Shown here one piece after another: positions 1 through 7,433 of a DNA stretch of 22,641 nucleotides (positions within the stretch are counted from its first letter, which is position 1; each line of letters starts with the position of its first letter). This DNA comes from a virus: the IMG/VR virus record IMGVR_UViG_3300030333_006208, positions 1 through 22,641 of that record. The stretch is one strand, 5' to 3'. The translations under genes and the position numbers were made by a program. Under the pieces are notes generated by a model. It was given only the letters and a program-made list of their open reading frames with translations. It made no database searches and had not been told where the DNA came from.

Positions 1-3
1 AGT

Positions 4-27
4 CAAGGTGATAACTCTCTCACCTTG
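4..27. repeat. Inverted repeat at left edge, possible terminator stem
   Basis: CAAGGTGA (4-11) and TCACCTTG (20-27) form a perfect eight-pair stem with an eight-base loop, 43 bases after the stop of the membrane protein gene. On the minus strand only three bases (ACT) remain before the window edge, so a T-tract cannot be judged. It is well placed to end the operon. The rest of 28-69 is AT-rich with no gene. Confidence 0.5.
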
Positions 28-69
28 CTAAATTTAATATAACATAGTTTTTGTTTGCTGTAAAGTTTT

Positions 70-339
70 TTATTCAAAATAATCTGGATCAACTGGAATT
101 GTGAAGGTAAATCCGTCAAAAAATTCACATTGGCAGCCGTCATCATCATAAGCAATGAAGTCGCCTTGCATAATAACACACACCATCTCACAGCGTCCAA
201 CTTTCTTTCCGATTTCAATTCCGTCCTTGTGAACCTTGAGTGCGGCATAGGTGCCTACCGCTGAAAGTCCTGCAATGACCAGCCCTCGCTTCCAATATCT
301 TTTGCCAAAATCTAATACTTTTGTCCATAACGTTTTCAT
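70..339 (-). CDS. Small single-span membrane protein with four cysteines
   Basis: 89 residues. A basic N-terminus (KTLWTKVLDFGKRYWKR) is followed by one likely membrane segment (about 19-36, GLVIAGLSAVGTYAALKV). The C-terminal part has cysteines at 50, 54, 69 and 71 (CxxxC and CxC) and is acidic, ending in DPDYFE. With the positive residues before the span, the C-terminal part may face the periplasm and form disulfides, or it may hold a metal on the cytoplasmic side. AGGA lies seven bases before the ATG, nine bases after the FtsZ-like stop, so it belongs to the same transcript. No family is recognised; as the last gene of the run it could anchor the FtsZ-like protein, but that is speculation. 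Confidence 0.74.
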   Translation of the reverse strand: MKTLWTKVLDFGKRYWKRGLVIAGLSAVGTYAALKVHKDGIEIGKKVGRCEMVCVIMQGDFIAYDDDGCQCEFFDGFTFTIPVDPDYFE

Positions 340-348
340 AATAATTTC

Positions 349-1185
349 CTAATTGTTTGTTTTTTCAGTATTTACTACCAAATAACCATAGTTTTCGTCA
401 TACGAAGTAGAATAAACCTGAAATCCGGCGCTAACGTCTTTGCCAACATTTTTATTAATATTGTCTGTTAATCTTCGCAGCAATTTTCCGTCTGTTTCTA
501 AAACTTTTGAGTTGATAGCATAATAATAACTCTTTTCCCGAATGTTGTCAAGGGAAAAAAATAAATTTTCTTCACCCTTGTCAATGTCTAATATTCCGAA
601 TGTAGAAATGCGTGTTGTTTCGCTTGTATCAAATGGCGTTGAATGAATCGGGTCTTGATGATTATAAACATTAACCATGTGAATCGTAGAAACAATTAAT
701 TCATTCAACTTATCATAATAACCAACGATTGGAACGTCTCCCAAAATGTTTTCAACCTTTTTATTGTCAACAAGAAACATGCGGCTAAATACTCCAGACC
801 GTGTATATTCTTGTAAAACATTTCTTACTAATCGCTCTTGATAAATATTAGTTTTTGCAAGAAACTCTAAATCAGGCTTGATATACAGAACACTAACATT
901 TTTACCTTGAAGGCTTTTGAGAATCTGCAACGCCGCGCCTGAAACAATGCCTGAACCAGACACGACAAATAAAACATCATCGGTTGTATCTTTAAAAAAG
1001 GTTTTCATTGTGCGAATGTTTTTTTCATATTCCTCTGGAGCGTCTTGTCGCTGGAGGAGGAAGCAGTTCTTACTTTTACCATCAATTCCCTCAGAATCAA
1101 TTTTATAGGTTTTGTATTGGGGGTAGGCGCAAAATTTGTCAGCGATTGCACAGCCTGCTCTGCCCAGTCCGACTATTGTATCCAC
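349..1185 (-). CDS. Divergent FtsZ/tubulin-like GTPase (putative)
   Basis: 278 residues, GTG start with GGAGG five bases upstream inside the polymerase gene. The elements of an FtsZ/tubulin nucleotide domain appear in order: IVGLGRAGCAIADKF (4-18, first glycine loop), KIDSEG (28-33, second loop), DVLFVVSGSGIVSGAALQIL (70-89, in place of the GGGTGTG signature), NVSVLYIKPDLEFL (96-109, fifth loop), RMFLVDNKKVENIL (135-148, like the xxIxNDKLL of FtsZ) and a helix with NELIVSTIHMVNVY (161-174). A short second domain starts at TRISTFGI (191-198). The signature loop is degenerate, and the catalytic NxDxxE loop is not seen, so GTP hydrolysis is doubtful. The fold assignment comes from reading motifs, not from a search. 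Other Rossmann-type nucleotide binders remain possible. A role in positioning phage DNA or replication sites is inference. Confidence 0.6.
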   Translation of the reverse strand: MDTIVGLGRAGCAIADKFCAYPQYKTYKIDSEGIDGKSKNCFLLQRQDAPEEYEKNIRTMKTFFKDTTDDVLFVVSGSGIVSGAALQILKSLQGKNVSVLYIKPDLEFLAKTNIYQERLVRNVLQEYTRSGVFSRMFLVDNKKVENILGDVPIVGYYDKLNELIVSTIHMVNVYNHQDPIHSTPFDTSETTRISTFGILDIDKGEENLFFSLDNIREKSYYYAINSKVLETDGKLLRRLTDNINKNVGKDVSAGFQVYSTSYDENYGYLVVNTEKTNN

Positions 1186-2375
1186 TCAATCCTCCGCATG
1201 TCGCCGTAAGACTTACCAGCACTTAAATTAACTTGAAACTTTCCGAGGGGTGTATCAGCAAACAAATCCAACAACTCCCCTATCAATTGTCGATCACTGT
1301 CATCAAAGTCAATAACAATACTATCATGAAGTGTGAACGAAATAAAGGAGTTTTTGCCCTTAAGTTTATCAGCAATTTTAAAAGCTCTGGATAACACGAT
1401 ATCGCTTGTCGTGCTCTGTATTAAATAGTTTAGTGAATGGTGTTTGTCCGCTTGGATTACACGATTCATAGGAGTAACAACAACTTGTCCGTTCCAATAT
1501 TTTCTTAATATGCCTTTACGATCATAATACTTTGTAGGCAATTCATCTTTTGATTGTGGATTGTAGAGCCATGAGAAGATTCTCTTCTTTGCTTGGTCAC
1601 GAGTTCCGACGCCTTTAAACACATTCTTTAAATTCCAAATATGTAGATCTTCCGTAGGCTGTTCTTTGCCAGCAAGACCGAGAAGAGAACGAAGCTCTGC
1701 TGCATTATAATCAAGTTCTACAAAATAATCATTTGTCGGCTTAATGATTGAGCGATATTCGCCATCAAGTGTCAAAATAGGAAAATATCCCTTGTGTGTT
1801 GTCATGCGCCCAGTTTTTGTACCATACATATTATATCTAATGTATGGCTTTATGTATTTCGACTTCTTTATAAAGTTGCGAACCTTAAGTTGGTGGCTCT
1901 CACGGGCGATCTCTGAGTAGTCAATATTTAATTTTCTTTGTCCGATGTCGTATGTAAACTCAGACAACCTCCTCATAAAATCATAGTTCGCAGGCTTCTT
2001 CTGTGTTTTGATAATGTGGTCTGTGATCTTGTTTTTGACCTCGCAGTATTCCAACAGAAATCTCTCAGGCACAAGATCAAAAAAGCAATGAATATCCATG
2101 CTTATTTTGGCAGTTGAAAACGACTTATAGAAGGCGCTCATGCGGGCGTTAATCGTGTCCCAGCGGTTCCTAAGAAAAGACGGGCAAACTTCATTTAATG
2201 ATTTGCCTTCAGCGAATATAGAGGCAATGAGAGTGTCTTTTTGCGAAAAAACAGGGTTATAGCTCCAGGTCGCAGTTACAGCGTCGAAGTCAAATTCTTC
2301 ACAATCGTAGATTAATTTGCCGTCATTATAAATGCCGACACAATGTTTTTTATCGTCTAATGTTTGGACTAACAA
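1173..2375 (-). CDS. Stand-alone family A DNA polymerase domain
   Basis: 400 residues, covering only the polymerase part of a Pol I-type enzyme. Motifs in order: GTKTGRMTT (185-193, the TxxGR loop); motif A LDYNAAELR (221-229), with the metal-binding Asp222 and the Glu227 and Arg229 that match E. coli Glu710 and Arg712; motif B R259, K263, F267 and Y271 with the exact RxxxKxxxFxxxY spacing; N316 and Q320 (LNYLIQ); and motif C LHDS (349-352). In motif C the usual Glu after His-Asp is Ser. The essential Asp and Lys residues are kept, so it is probably active. No 3'-5' exonuclease domain precedes it. A TGA two codons upstream forces initiation at TTG 2375 (no in-frame ATG before codon 79), with a weak AAGAG upstream. 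It overlaps the next gene by 13 bases. Confidence 0.91.
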   Translation of the reverse strand: MLVQTLDDKKHCVGIYNDGKLIYDCEEFDFDAVTATWSYNPVFSQKDTLIASIFAEGKSLNEVCPSFLRNRWDTINARMSAFYKSFSTAKISMDIHCFFDLVPERFLLEYCEVKNKITDHIIKTQKKPANYDFMRRLSEFTYDIGQRKLNIDYSEIARESHQLKVRNFIKKSKYIKPYIRYNMYGTKTGRMTTHKGYFPILTLDGEYRSIIKPTNDYFVELDYNAAELRSLLGLAGKEQPTEDLHIWNLKNVFKGVGTRDQAKKRIFSWLYNPQSKDELPTKYYDRKGILRKYWNGQVVVTPMNRVIQADKHHSLNYLIQSTTSDIVLSRAFKIADKLKGKNSFISFTLHDSIVIDFDDSDRQLIGELLDLFADTPLGKFQVNLSAGKSYGDMRRIEWIQ

Positions 2376-2384
2376 GTATCACTC

Positions 2385-3755
2385 TTAATATCCGCCGCCA
2401 CCAGAAGAGCCACCTGAAGTGCTGCCACCGTTGCCTGTTGCTTGTGGGGCAGTCGCAAATGCATCTTGTTCGTATACATCAACGATTCTGGCTTGCTGCT
2501 CTGGCGTGCTTGTTGCTTGTATGGGATACCTAAAATTTTTAAACACTTTATTAATATAACCTTTTGCGCTTTCAAAGTCAACATTTTTATTTATATCAAT
2601 TGCATTTTTTATAATGGTGTCAAGTTTATGTTTGTCCAAAGGGCTGTTGTATTCATAATTTAGTACCCTGATATAAACTGGAAGCCAGTATGTGCTATCA
2701 TATTCGTCTTGAAGCTGTTGTTCGGTAACTTGTTCTCTTTTTATAACATGTGAGTCCATATTTTGGCACAACATTTGTCCGGTGGCAACAGGAATTTTTT
2801 GGTAGCTATTATTAAAACCGTAAGAGCCAAGAGTGTAATTGTTAAAGGCAATGCCCCCTGGTTTTGTGACCACTTTTTTAAATGGAAAATCGGCTGCATA
2901 ATCATTGTAAAACTGTGTTAAATAAATCTTGACGAGATCGTAGTCATATTCGTTAGCTTTATAATAATATTTCTCAAAAAGATTTTTAACAGTAACCCCA
3001 TATCGGCTCATATATCCTTGCATAATAGGAGAGCCAATATCTGCAACAATTCTATAAGGATTGTTATAATCCGCCATAAATCCAAATTTTTTCAACGCTT
3101 TCATATAAAAGTCAAAATTTTTGTTTTCACCTTGTGTACGATTATAATCTGTTAAGCTGTGTGTAATATCTGATCTAACCTCGATTACCAATCCAGTTAT
3201 TGATATAGGACAGAAATGTGAAAATATAAACGATGATCTTGTCAAATTAAAGTTTGGCACAAATTCATCATATAAATTCATTATCATATCTATAAATGAG
3301 TCGAGGTTTGTTGGTTCACCATAAAGAGCTTTACGTTTTACTAGCATATTTCGCACCAATGAGCCATAAGTGTAGGATGTGAGACTCCCATATAAAGTAT
3401 GTACACTGTCCCACCCCTGAATGGGCTCTAATGAATTTGTTTTATCATTTTTTACAATACCTGTTTCTATTCCTTTCAAATAATAGCGCCTAAGTTCTCG
3501 AAATGCTTCTGATACAAAATTAAGAGCGTATATTGGCATCCCTGAAGTTTTATTTGGGTTTGGTAATGCAGCAAGGTTTTCTTCTGATAAATAAACAATG
3601 TTTCCATCAAGATCAGTTTTTCCATACGCAGCCATAGTTGAGGGGTTATAAAAATTATCGTGCTCCTCAAATGGGACAACATCAGACAGGAAACGCTTTT
3701 TGCGCTCAAAATGCTCTCTAGCGTTGGGGAGTGATTTTCGGGGTGAAGCTGCCAT
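2385..3755 (-). CDS. Conserved protein of unknown function with Gly/Ser tail
   Basis: 456 residues, not recognised. It starts with a basic segment (AASPRKSLPNAREHFERKKR), has no signal peptide or membrane span, and is rich in Tyr, Asn and Phe, as many virion proteins are. Blocks such as SSFIFSHFCPISITGLVIEV and YRIVADIGSPIMQGYMSRYG look like a folded mixed domain. The last 17 residues are almost only Gly, Ser and Thr and end in GGGGY, a flexible tail. The ATG follows the hub-like gene by 12 bases with only a weak AAGACC before it. It lies between baseplate genes and the polymerase, so a structural or ejected internal protein are both possible. Confidence 0.72.
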   Translation of the reverse strand: MAASPRKSLPNAREHFERKKRFLSDVVPFEEHDNFYNPSTMAAYGKTDLDGNIVYLSEENLAALPNPNKTSGMPIYALNFVSEAFRELRRYYLKGIETGIVKNDKTNSLEPIQGWDSVHTLYGSLTSYTYGSLVRNMLVKRKALYGEPTNLDSFIDMIMNLYDEFVPNFNLTRSSFIFSHFCPISITGLVIEVRSDITHSLTDYNRTQGENKNFDFYMKALKKFGFMADYNNPYRIVADIGSPIMQGYMSRYGVTVKNLFEKYYYKANEYDYDLVKIYLTQFYNDYAADFPFKKVVTKPGGIAFNNYTLGSYGFNNSYQKIPVATGQMLCQNMDSHVIKREQVTEQQLQDEYDSTYWLPVYIRVLNYEYNSPLDKHKLDTIIKNAIDINKNVDFESAKGYINKVFKNFRYPIQATSTPEQQARIVDVYEQDAFATAPQATGNGGSTSGGSSGGGGY

Positions 3756-3767
3756 GGTCTTATATAT

Positions 3768-6700
3768 CTAGTCTATTAAGTCGAATTTTTTAAGATATTG
3801 TTCGATCTTGCGCCATTCGGTATCACTCATGCTACTCCGCAAATTGCTTAATTCGACATCACTAATTGCTTGAAGTTGTCTTTTCTGGGCTGCATTGGGA
3901 TTATTTAAAATACTTTTATTTTGCGTTTCAGACGAAGCGGTCCAGAATGCATTTCGATAAGCTCTAATTCGCCTTCTTATTGATGATTGACATTTTTCAC
4001 CATCTGTTCTCTTTGGTACTCCACTATCGTCGCCAAACGTTTGCCATTGTGTTTCTACTGTAGTTTCCCAAGTGTTGTTGCCTGACAAAGATAGCAAATG
4101 ATTTAGTCTAGTTACCATATGATATCCTCCCAAGCCTAAAGCACGAGAGGGGGAAACGCTATCAGAAGTTCTGCCCAAATCTAACGGATTTGGATCGATA
4201 TATACATACATACCAGGCTTAAAAAAAGTGTTCCCTACAAAACGAAGAGTGGAATTATATTTTTCACGAAGAATATTTAATGCATACATGTCTCTGCCCT
4301 CAAAGAGCCTAGCCTCTCGGAGCCCCTTCATATCTTCTCGCTGAAAACTCATGTCGTCTAAAAGCCCCTCCATTGGATCGGAGTAGCTGATGTGAGCAAT
4401 GCCGAGTTTTCTATCATGTTCATAAATACCAGCTTTCTGTTTGGATATGTCTATGTTTATACTTTGTCCCATAACGCTTATGCCTTTTGCAAAAAGTTGT
4501 CCTCCTGCAACATTTAAAGCGCAATGTTCTTTAATAAACGTTTGTAAATTTGGTATTTCTATAGCATTTTGGTACATTATTATTTTACTAAGAGTGTCAT
4601 AGTTATTACCACTCAGGGCATCGTCAAAGTTGGGAAATGCATTATATAGAAATCTACTACTGTCATTATTTACAAAATATCTATTCAATAACAAAGGAGG
4701 GGGCTCCACGTCGTCTGTTTTAGATTGTTGGTCAGAAACTGCCTCCTTGACAAGTCTTGACACCCATTTTAGTAAAGACTCGATATAGTTTTTTAGAAAA
4801 AAGTGTTTTTTTTGAACACCACTGACATTTGCTTTAAACCACTTCTTAAACTCAATCATAGATATTGGCAGATCCGCTAGACTTAATGCAATTTCCTCGT
4901 TTGGATTGGCAGGATCGGGATATTCTATGCTCGTCATTAAAAGTTCTCCCACCATATTATATAAATCGATTTCTCTTCTTGTTGCATATCCGCTTTGGGG
5001 GCTCAGATTGGGATTCCAAGTAAAAGTAGCTGATTCGGATCCCGCGACTCCACTGAGTTTCGTCATGTCTCGATCCCAATAAAAAGGTCTAATAAATTGC
5101 TCAGTATTATACGCGGTCTTTGTTGGCTTTCCAGAAGCTTGAACATCACCAGGCACCTCAACGATGTGTTGTGAAGGATTGTCTATTATCCGTTCAAGTT
5201 CGCTGCCCCCAAGCGCTGGGAGCCCTGGACCTGCCGCATCCTCGATATCAGAGGGCATCATATGTCCAAAGTCATATTCTCCAAGTCTGTTGTTGGCTGC
5301 GAGTACTTCTAACGCTGTTTCAAGTATATCGCCAAAGAACACAAATTCAACATTCGACTCATCTGTCTCACCAATTACATCAAAGCTGCCTTCGTTGACT
5401 TCGTGCTCATAATCGTGACTATTAGTACCATGTGCGCTTGACACCATTTTTTCAATTAATTTTTGAGCCTCATATATGCGTGAGCCGCTCTCATGACCAC
5501 CACCTTTTCTGACATAACTGAGCCCCATGTTATACAAAGCCCAACCTCGTTGCCCGACTTGTCCACGACATTTTTGTACAGTATTTTTAACCCAAGCTTC
5601 GGGAATCACCGCGAACCATGCTCGTGAATAATACTTCTGTCGCGTACCGATGGCGTCTTCGTCACCTGTCATGTCCCAAGACACTAAGCTCGATTGCCCA
5701 GGCGCGTGGAGCCTATCTCCTGAAGAGTGGAGGGTAAGTGCCGATCCATACAAGCCGTTTATCAACTTGTTTGCTTGTATAACATACAACCTTTTTTTCA
5801 TGCTCTGCAAATCTGAAACGGCTTGATTTTTTTCATCCTGAGTTGTCACAGTTCTTGTTTTCTCGCTGGATTTGGGAGAAATAGGATCCAGTTCTATATT
5901 GACAACTTCTTCATCATTCATGTTGTTTTGAATTTTACATATATCATCATTTATTCTCAATTCTCGCTCATACATGTAAGGATCAAATAGCAGATCAGCT
6001 TGCCTGCTTACATCTGCTGTCGCTGCGGAAGCGACATAATCTATTTGCATCTCAACGGAGGCATCCACTGCATTAAATGTTAGCGCATTTTGCGTTAAAT
6101 TTAAATAATATACTTCTCTTTGTGCTTCTAATTGTCTTTTATATTTATCAATCTCTTGAGTGCTGGCTCTCAACTTGCCACGTTCCACGAGGGTGTCAAT
6201 TATACTTGCAGGATATGAGAGTTCTAATTTTATTCTGTGCTCCTCTGTATCATATCCAAATGTGTTAGAATTAATTTGCTCCTTTGGATCAATCCCCGAG
6301 TCAATTCCAGCGGCGGAGAGGAGCCTTCCATATGGATCTACCATTTGACCCCCGTCTTCAGCACCAAACTTGATTAAATCAATCCAAGATATGCCTTTGT
6401 TTATTTTGCGCCGTACATCTTCGGGAATGTCCGTCATAACAAGCTGTTTTCCATTTGGACCCAGTTGCTTAGGTATTCTAAGAAGCTGGAAATTTTTTTG
6501 TTTTTTAAAAAAGTGTCCAATTTTAGCAGCCCATAAACGTATATTGACTGTAATGTTTGAATCAATTTCCGCCTCATTGCCCCCCAATCTATTAATTTCA
6601 ATAGTGTCTATTTGAGGAAGAGATACCATTTCCTTCATCTCTTTCTCAGTTATTGCCACTGTGGTTAAGGGCAGATCTGCTTCATAACCTTGTTGTTCGT

Positions 6701-7046
6701 AGGTGAAAACAAAAGATTTGTACAATATTGCCTGGGGTTTTAAAGCTCTTCTTATCACAGGAGGCACATCAGTAATAAAGTCAACTGATTCTGATACATC
6801 CAGTGCATTTGCGGGCAGAAGCTCTTCAGGCTTGTCAGCTTGCGGAAAATGATTTTCACGATGCATCACTTTTTTAATATATTGCATTCCCATTTGCCCA
6901 TCGACAGGATTCTCTGGAAGGGCTGGACTGTAATAACCGGACTGTGCTACTTCGTCCATATCACGGGCAAGACGATCACACTGATGAATTAATTCCTCTG
7001 CATTCGACAAAAGCCATGCTTGTAATTTATAATCTGATAATGCCAT
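3768..7046 (-). CDS. Large baseplate hub-like tail protein
   Basis: 1092 residues, the largest protein here. I do not recognise the whole. The C-terminal part resembles the last domain of hub proteins of the gp27/VgrG type: FFKPGMYVYIDPNPLDLG, then LGLGGYHMVTRLNHLLSLSG, and TTVETQWQTF. The N-terminal third contains strand-rich stretches (DSNITVNIRLWAAKIGHFFK; EEHRIKLELSYP). The middle carries a Gly/Asp-rich region and ESGSRIYEAQKLIEKMVSSA. No lysozyme catalytic motif or transglycosylase domain was seen. The very C-terminus (about 1030-1092) is basic and helical. There is no Shine-Dalgarno before the ATG (CTATAAACAAAAATG); translation probably depends on the stop of the LysM gene six bases upstream. 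A hub or tail-needle platform role fits the order, with moderate confidence. Confidence 0.62.
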   Translation of the reverse strand: MALSDYKLQAWLLSNAEELIHQCDRLARDMDEVAQSGYYSPALPENPVDGQMGMQYIKKVMHRENHFPQADKPEELLPANALDVSESVDFITDVPPVIRRALKPQAILYKSFVFTYEQQGYEADLPLTTVAITEKEMKEMVSLPQIDTIEINRLGGNEAEIDSNITVNIRLWAAKIGHFFKKQKNFQLLRIPKQLGPNGKQLVMTDIPEDVRRKINKGISWIDLIKFGAEDGGQMVDPYGRLLSAAGIDSGIDPKEQINSNTFGYDTEEHRIKLELSYPASIIDTLVERGKLRASTQEIDKYKRQLEAQREVYYLNLTQNALTFNAVDASVEMQIDYVASAATADVSRQADLLFDPYMYERELRINDDICKIQNNMNDEEVVNIELDPISPKSSEKTRTVTTQDEKNQAVSDLQSMKKRLYVIQANKLINGLYGSALTLHSSGDRLHAPGQSSLVSWDMTGDEDAIGTRQKYYSRAWFAVIPEAWVKNTVQKCRGQVGQRGWALYNMGLSYVRKGGGHESGSRIYEAQKLIEKMVSSAHGTNSHDYEHEVNEGSFDVIGETDESNVEFVFFGDILETALEVLAANNRLGEYDFGHMMPSDIEDAAGPGLPALGGSELERIIDNPSQHIVEVPGDVQASGKPTKTAYNTEQFIRPFYWDRDMTKLSGVAGSESATFTWNPNLSPQSGYATRREIDLYNMVGELLMTSIEYPDPANPNEEIALSLADLPISMIEFKKWFKANVSGVQKKHFFLKNYIESLLKWVSRLVKEAVSDQQSKTDDVEPPPLLLNRYFVNNDSSRFLYNAFPNFDDALSGNNYDTLSKIIMYQNAIEIPNLQTFIKEHCALNVAGGQLFAKGISVMGQSINIDISKQKAGIYEHDRKLGIAHISYSDPMEGLLDDMSFQREDMKGLREARLFEGRDMYALNILREKYNSTLRFVGNTFFKPGMYVYIDPNPLDLGRTSDSVSPSRALGLGGYHMVTRLNHLLSLSGNNTWETTVETQWQTFGDDSGVPKRTDGEKCQSSIRRRIRAYRNAFWTASSETQNKSILNNPNAAQKRQLQAISDVELSNLRSSMSDTEWRKIEQYLKKFDLID

Positions 7047-7052
7047 TTTTGT

Positions 7053-7391
7053 TTATAGATGTGATAACACAGTTTTGATAGGAGTTGGAATTAAAACTAT
7101 ATCACCTTTTTTTAAGTGAGCCTCTGTGGGTTTTTGATTGTAAAGTGCTATAATCCACCACAACTCTGATACACCGTAAAACTTCTGAGCTAATTTATAA
7201 TATCTATCGCCAGTTTTCCAAACATGTTTGACTGGCACAATATTGGTTTTATTCGTTAAGTTTTGAACTAAGGTGGTGTTATATTGTCGAATTGCGCCAA
7301 GTTCTTTACGCAATAACAAATCATCATATAAAGAATCCTTATTAATGTATATTAATTTTGTTCTGTTTCTGTATTTCTTTAGAAATGACAT
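7053..7391 (-). CDS. Baseplate wedge protein with LysM domain (gp53-like)
   Basis: 112 residues. A LysM-type domain covers residues 55-102: KHVWKTGDRYYKLAQKFYG, WWIIALYNQ, then LKKGDIVLIPTP. T4 gp53 also carries a LysM fold, used there to join baseplate wedges rather than to bind peptidoglycan. The N-terminal 50 residues are basic and would contact neighbouring wedge proteins. It lies after the tube-cap proteins and before the hub-like protein, as in many contractile tails. AAGG lies four bases before the ATG. The stop is six bases before the next ATG. Confidence 0.84.
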   Translation of the reverse strand: MSFLKKYRNRTKLIYINKDSLYDDLLLRKELGAIRQYNTTLVQNLTNKTNIVPVKHVWKTGDRYYKLAQKFYGVSELWWIIALYNQKPTEAHLKKGDIVLIPTPIKTVLSHL

Positions 7392-7414
7392 TATACCTTA
7401 CGTGCCCTCTTTAT

Positions 7415-7422
7415 TAAATAGT
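7415..7422 (-). promoter_or_regulatory. ACTATTTA motif upstream of LysM baseplate gene
   Basis: Exact minus-strand ACTATTTA followed by ATAAAG, in a 42-nt gap, 24 nt upstream of the ATG. No hairpin precedes it. Candidate late promoter core for the baseplate hub, polymerase and FtsZ-like genes, because no further copy occurs in an intergenic gap to the left. Confidence 0.47.
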
Positions 7423-7433
7423 ATTCGAGTAAT

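Noticed and set aside
1422-1429. Copy of the ACTATTTA motif inside the polymerase gene
   Set aside because: It encodes part of the conserved Asn-Tyr-Leu of the LNYLIQ motif, so it is explained by coding, and no gene start follows nearby.
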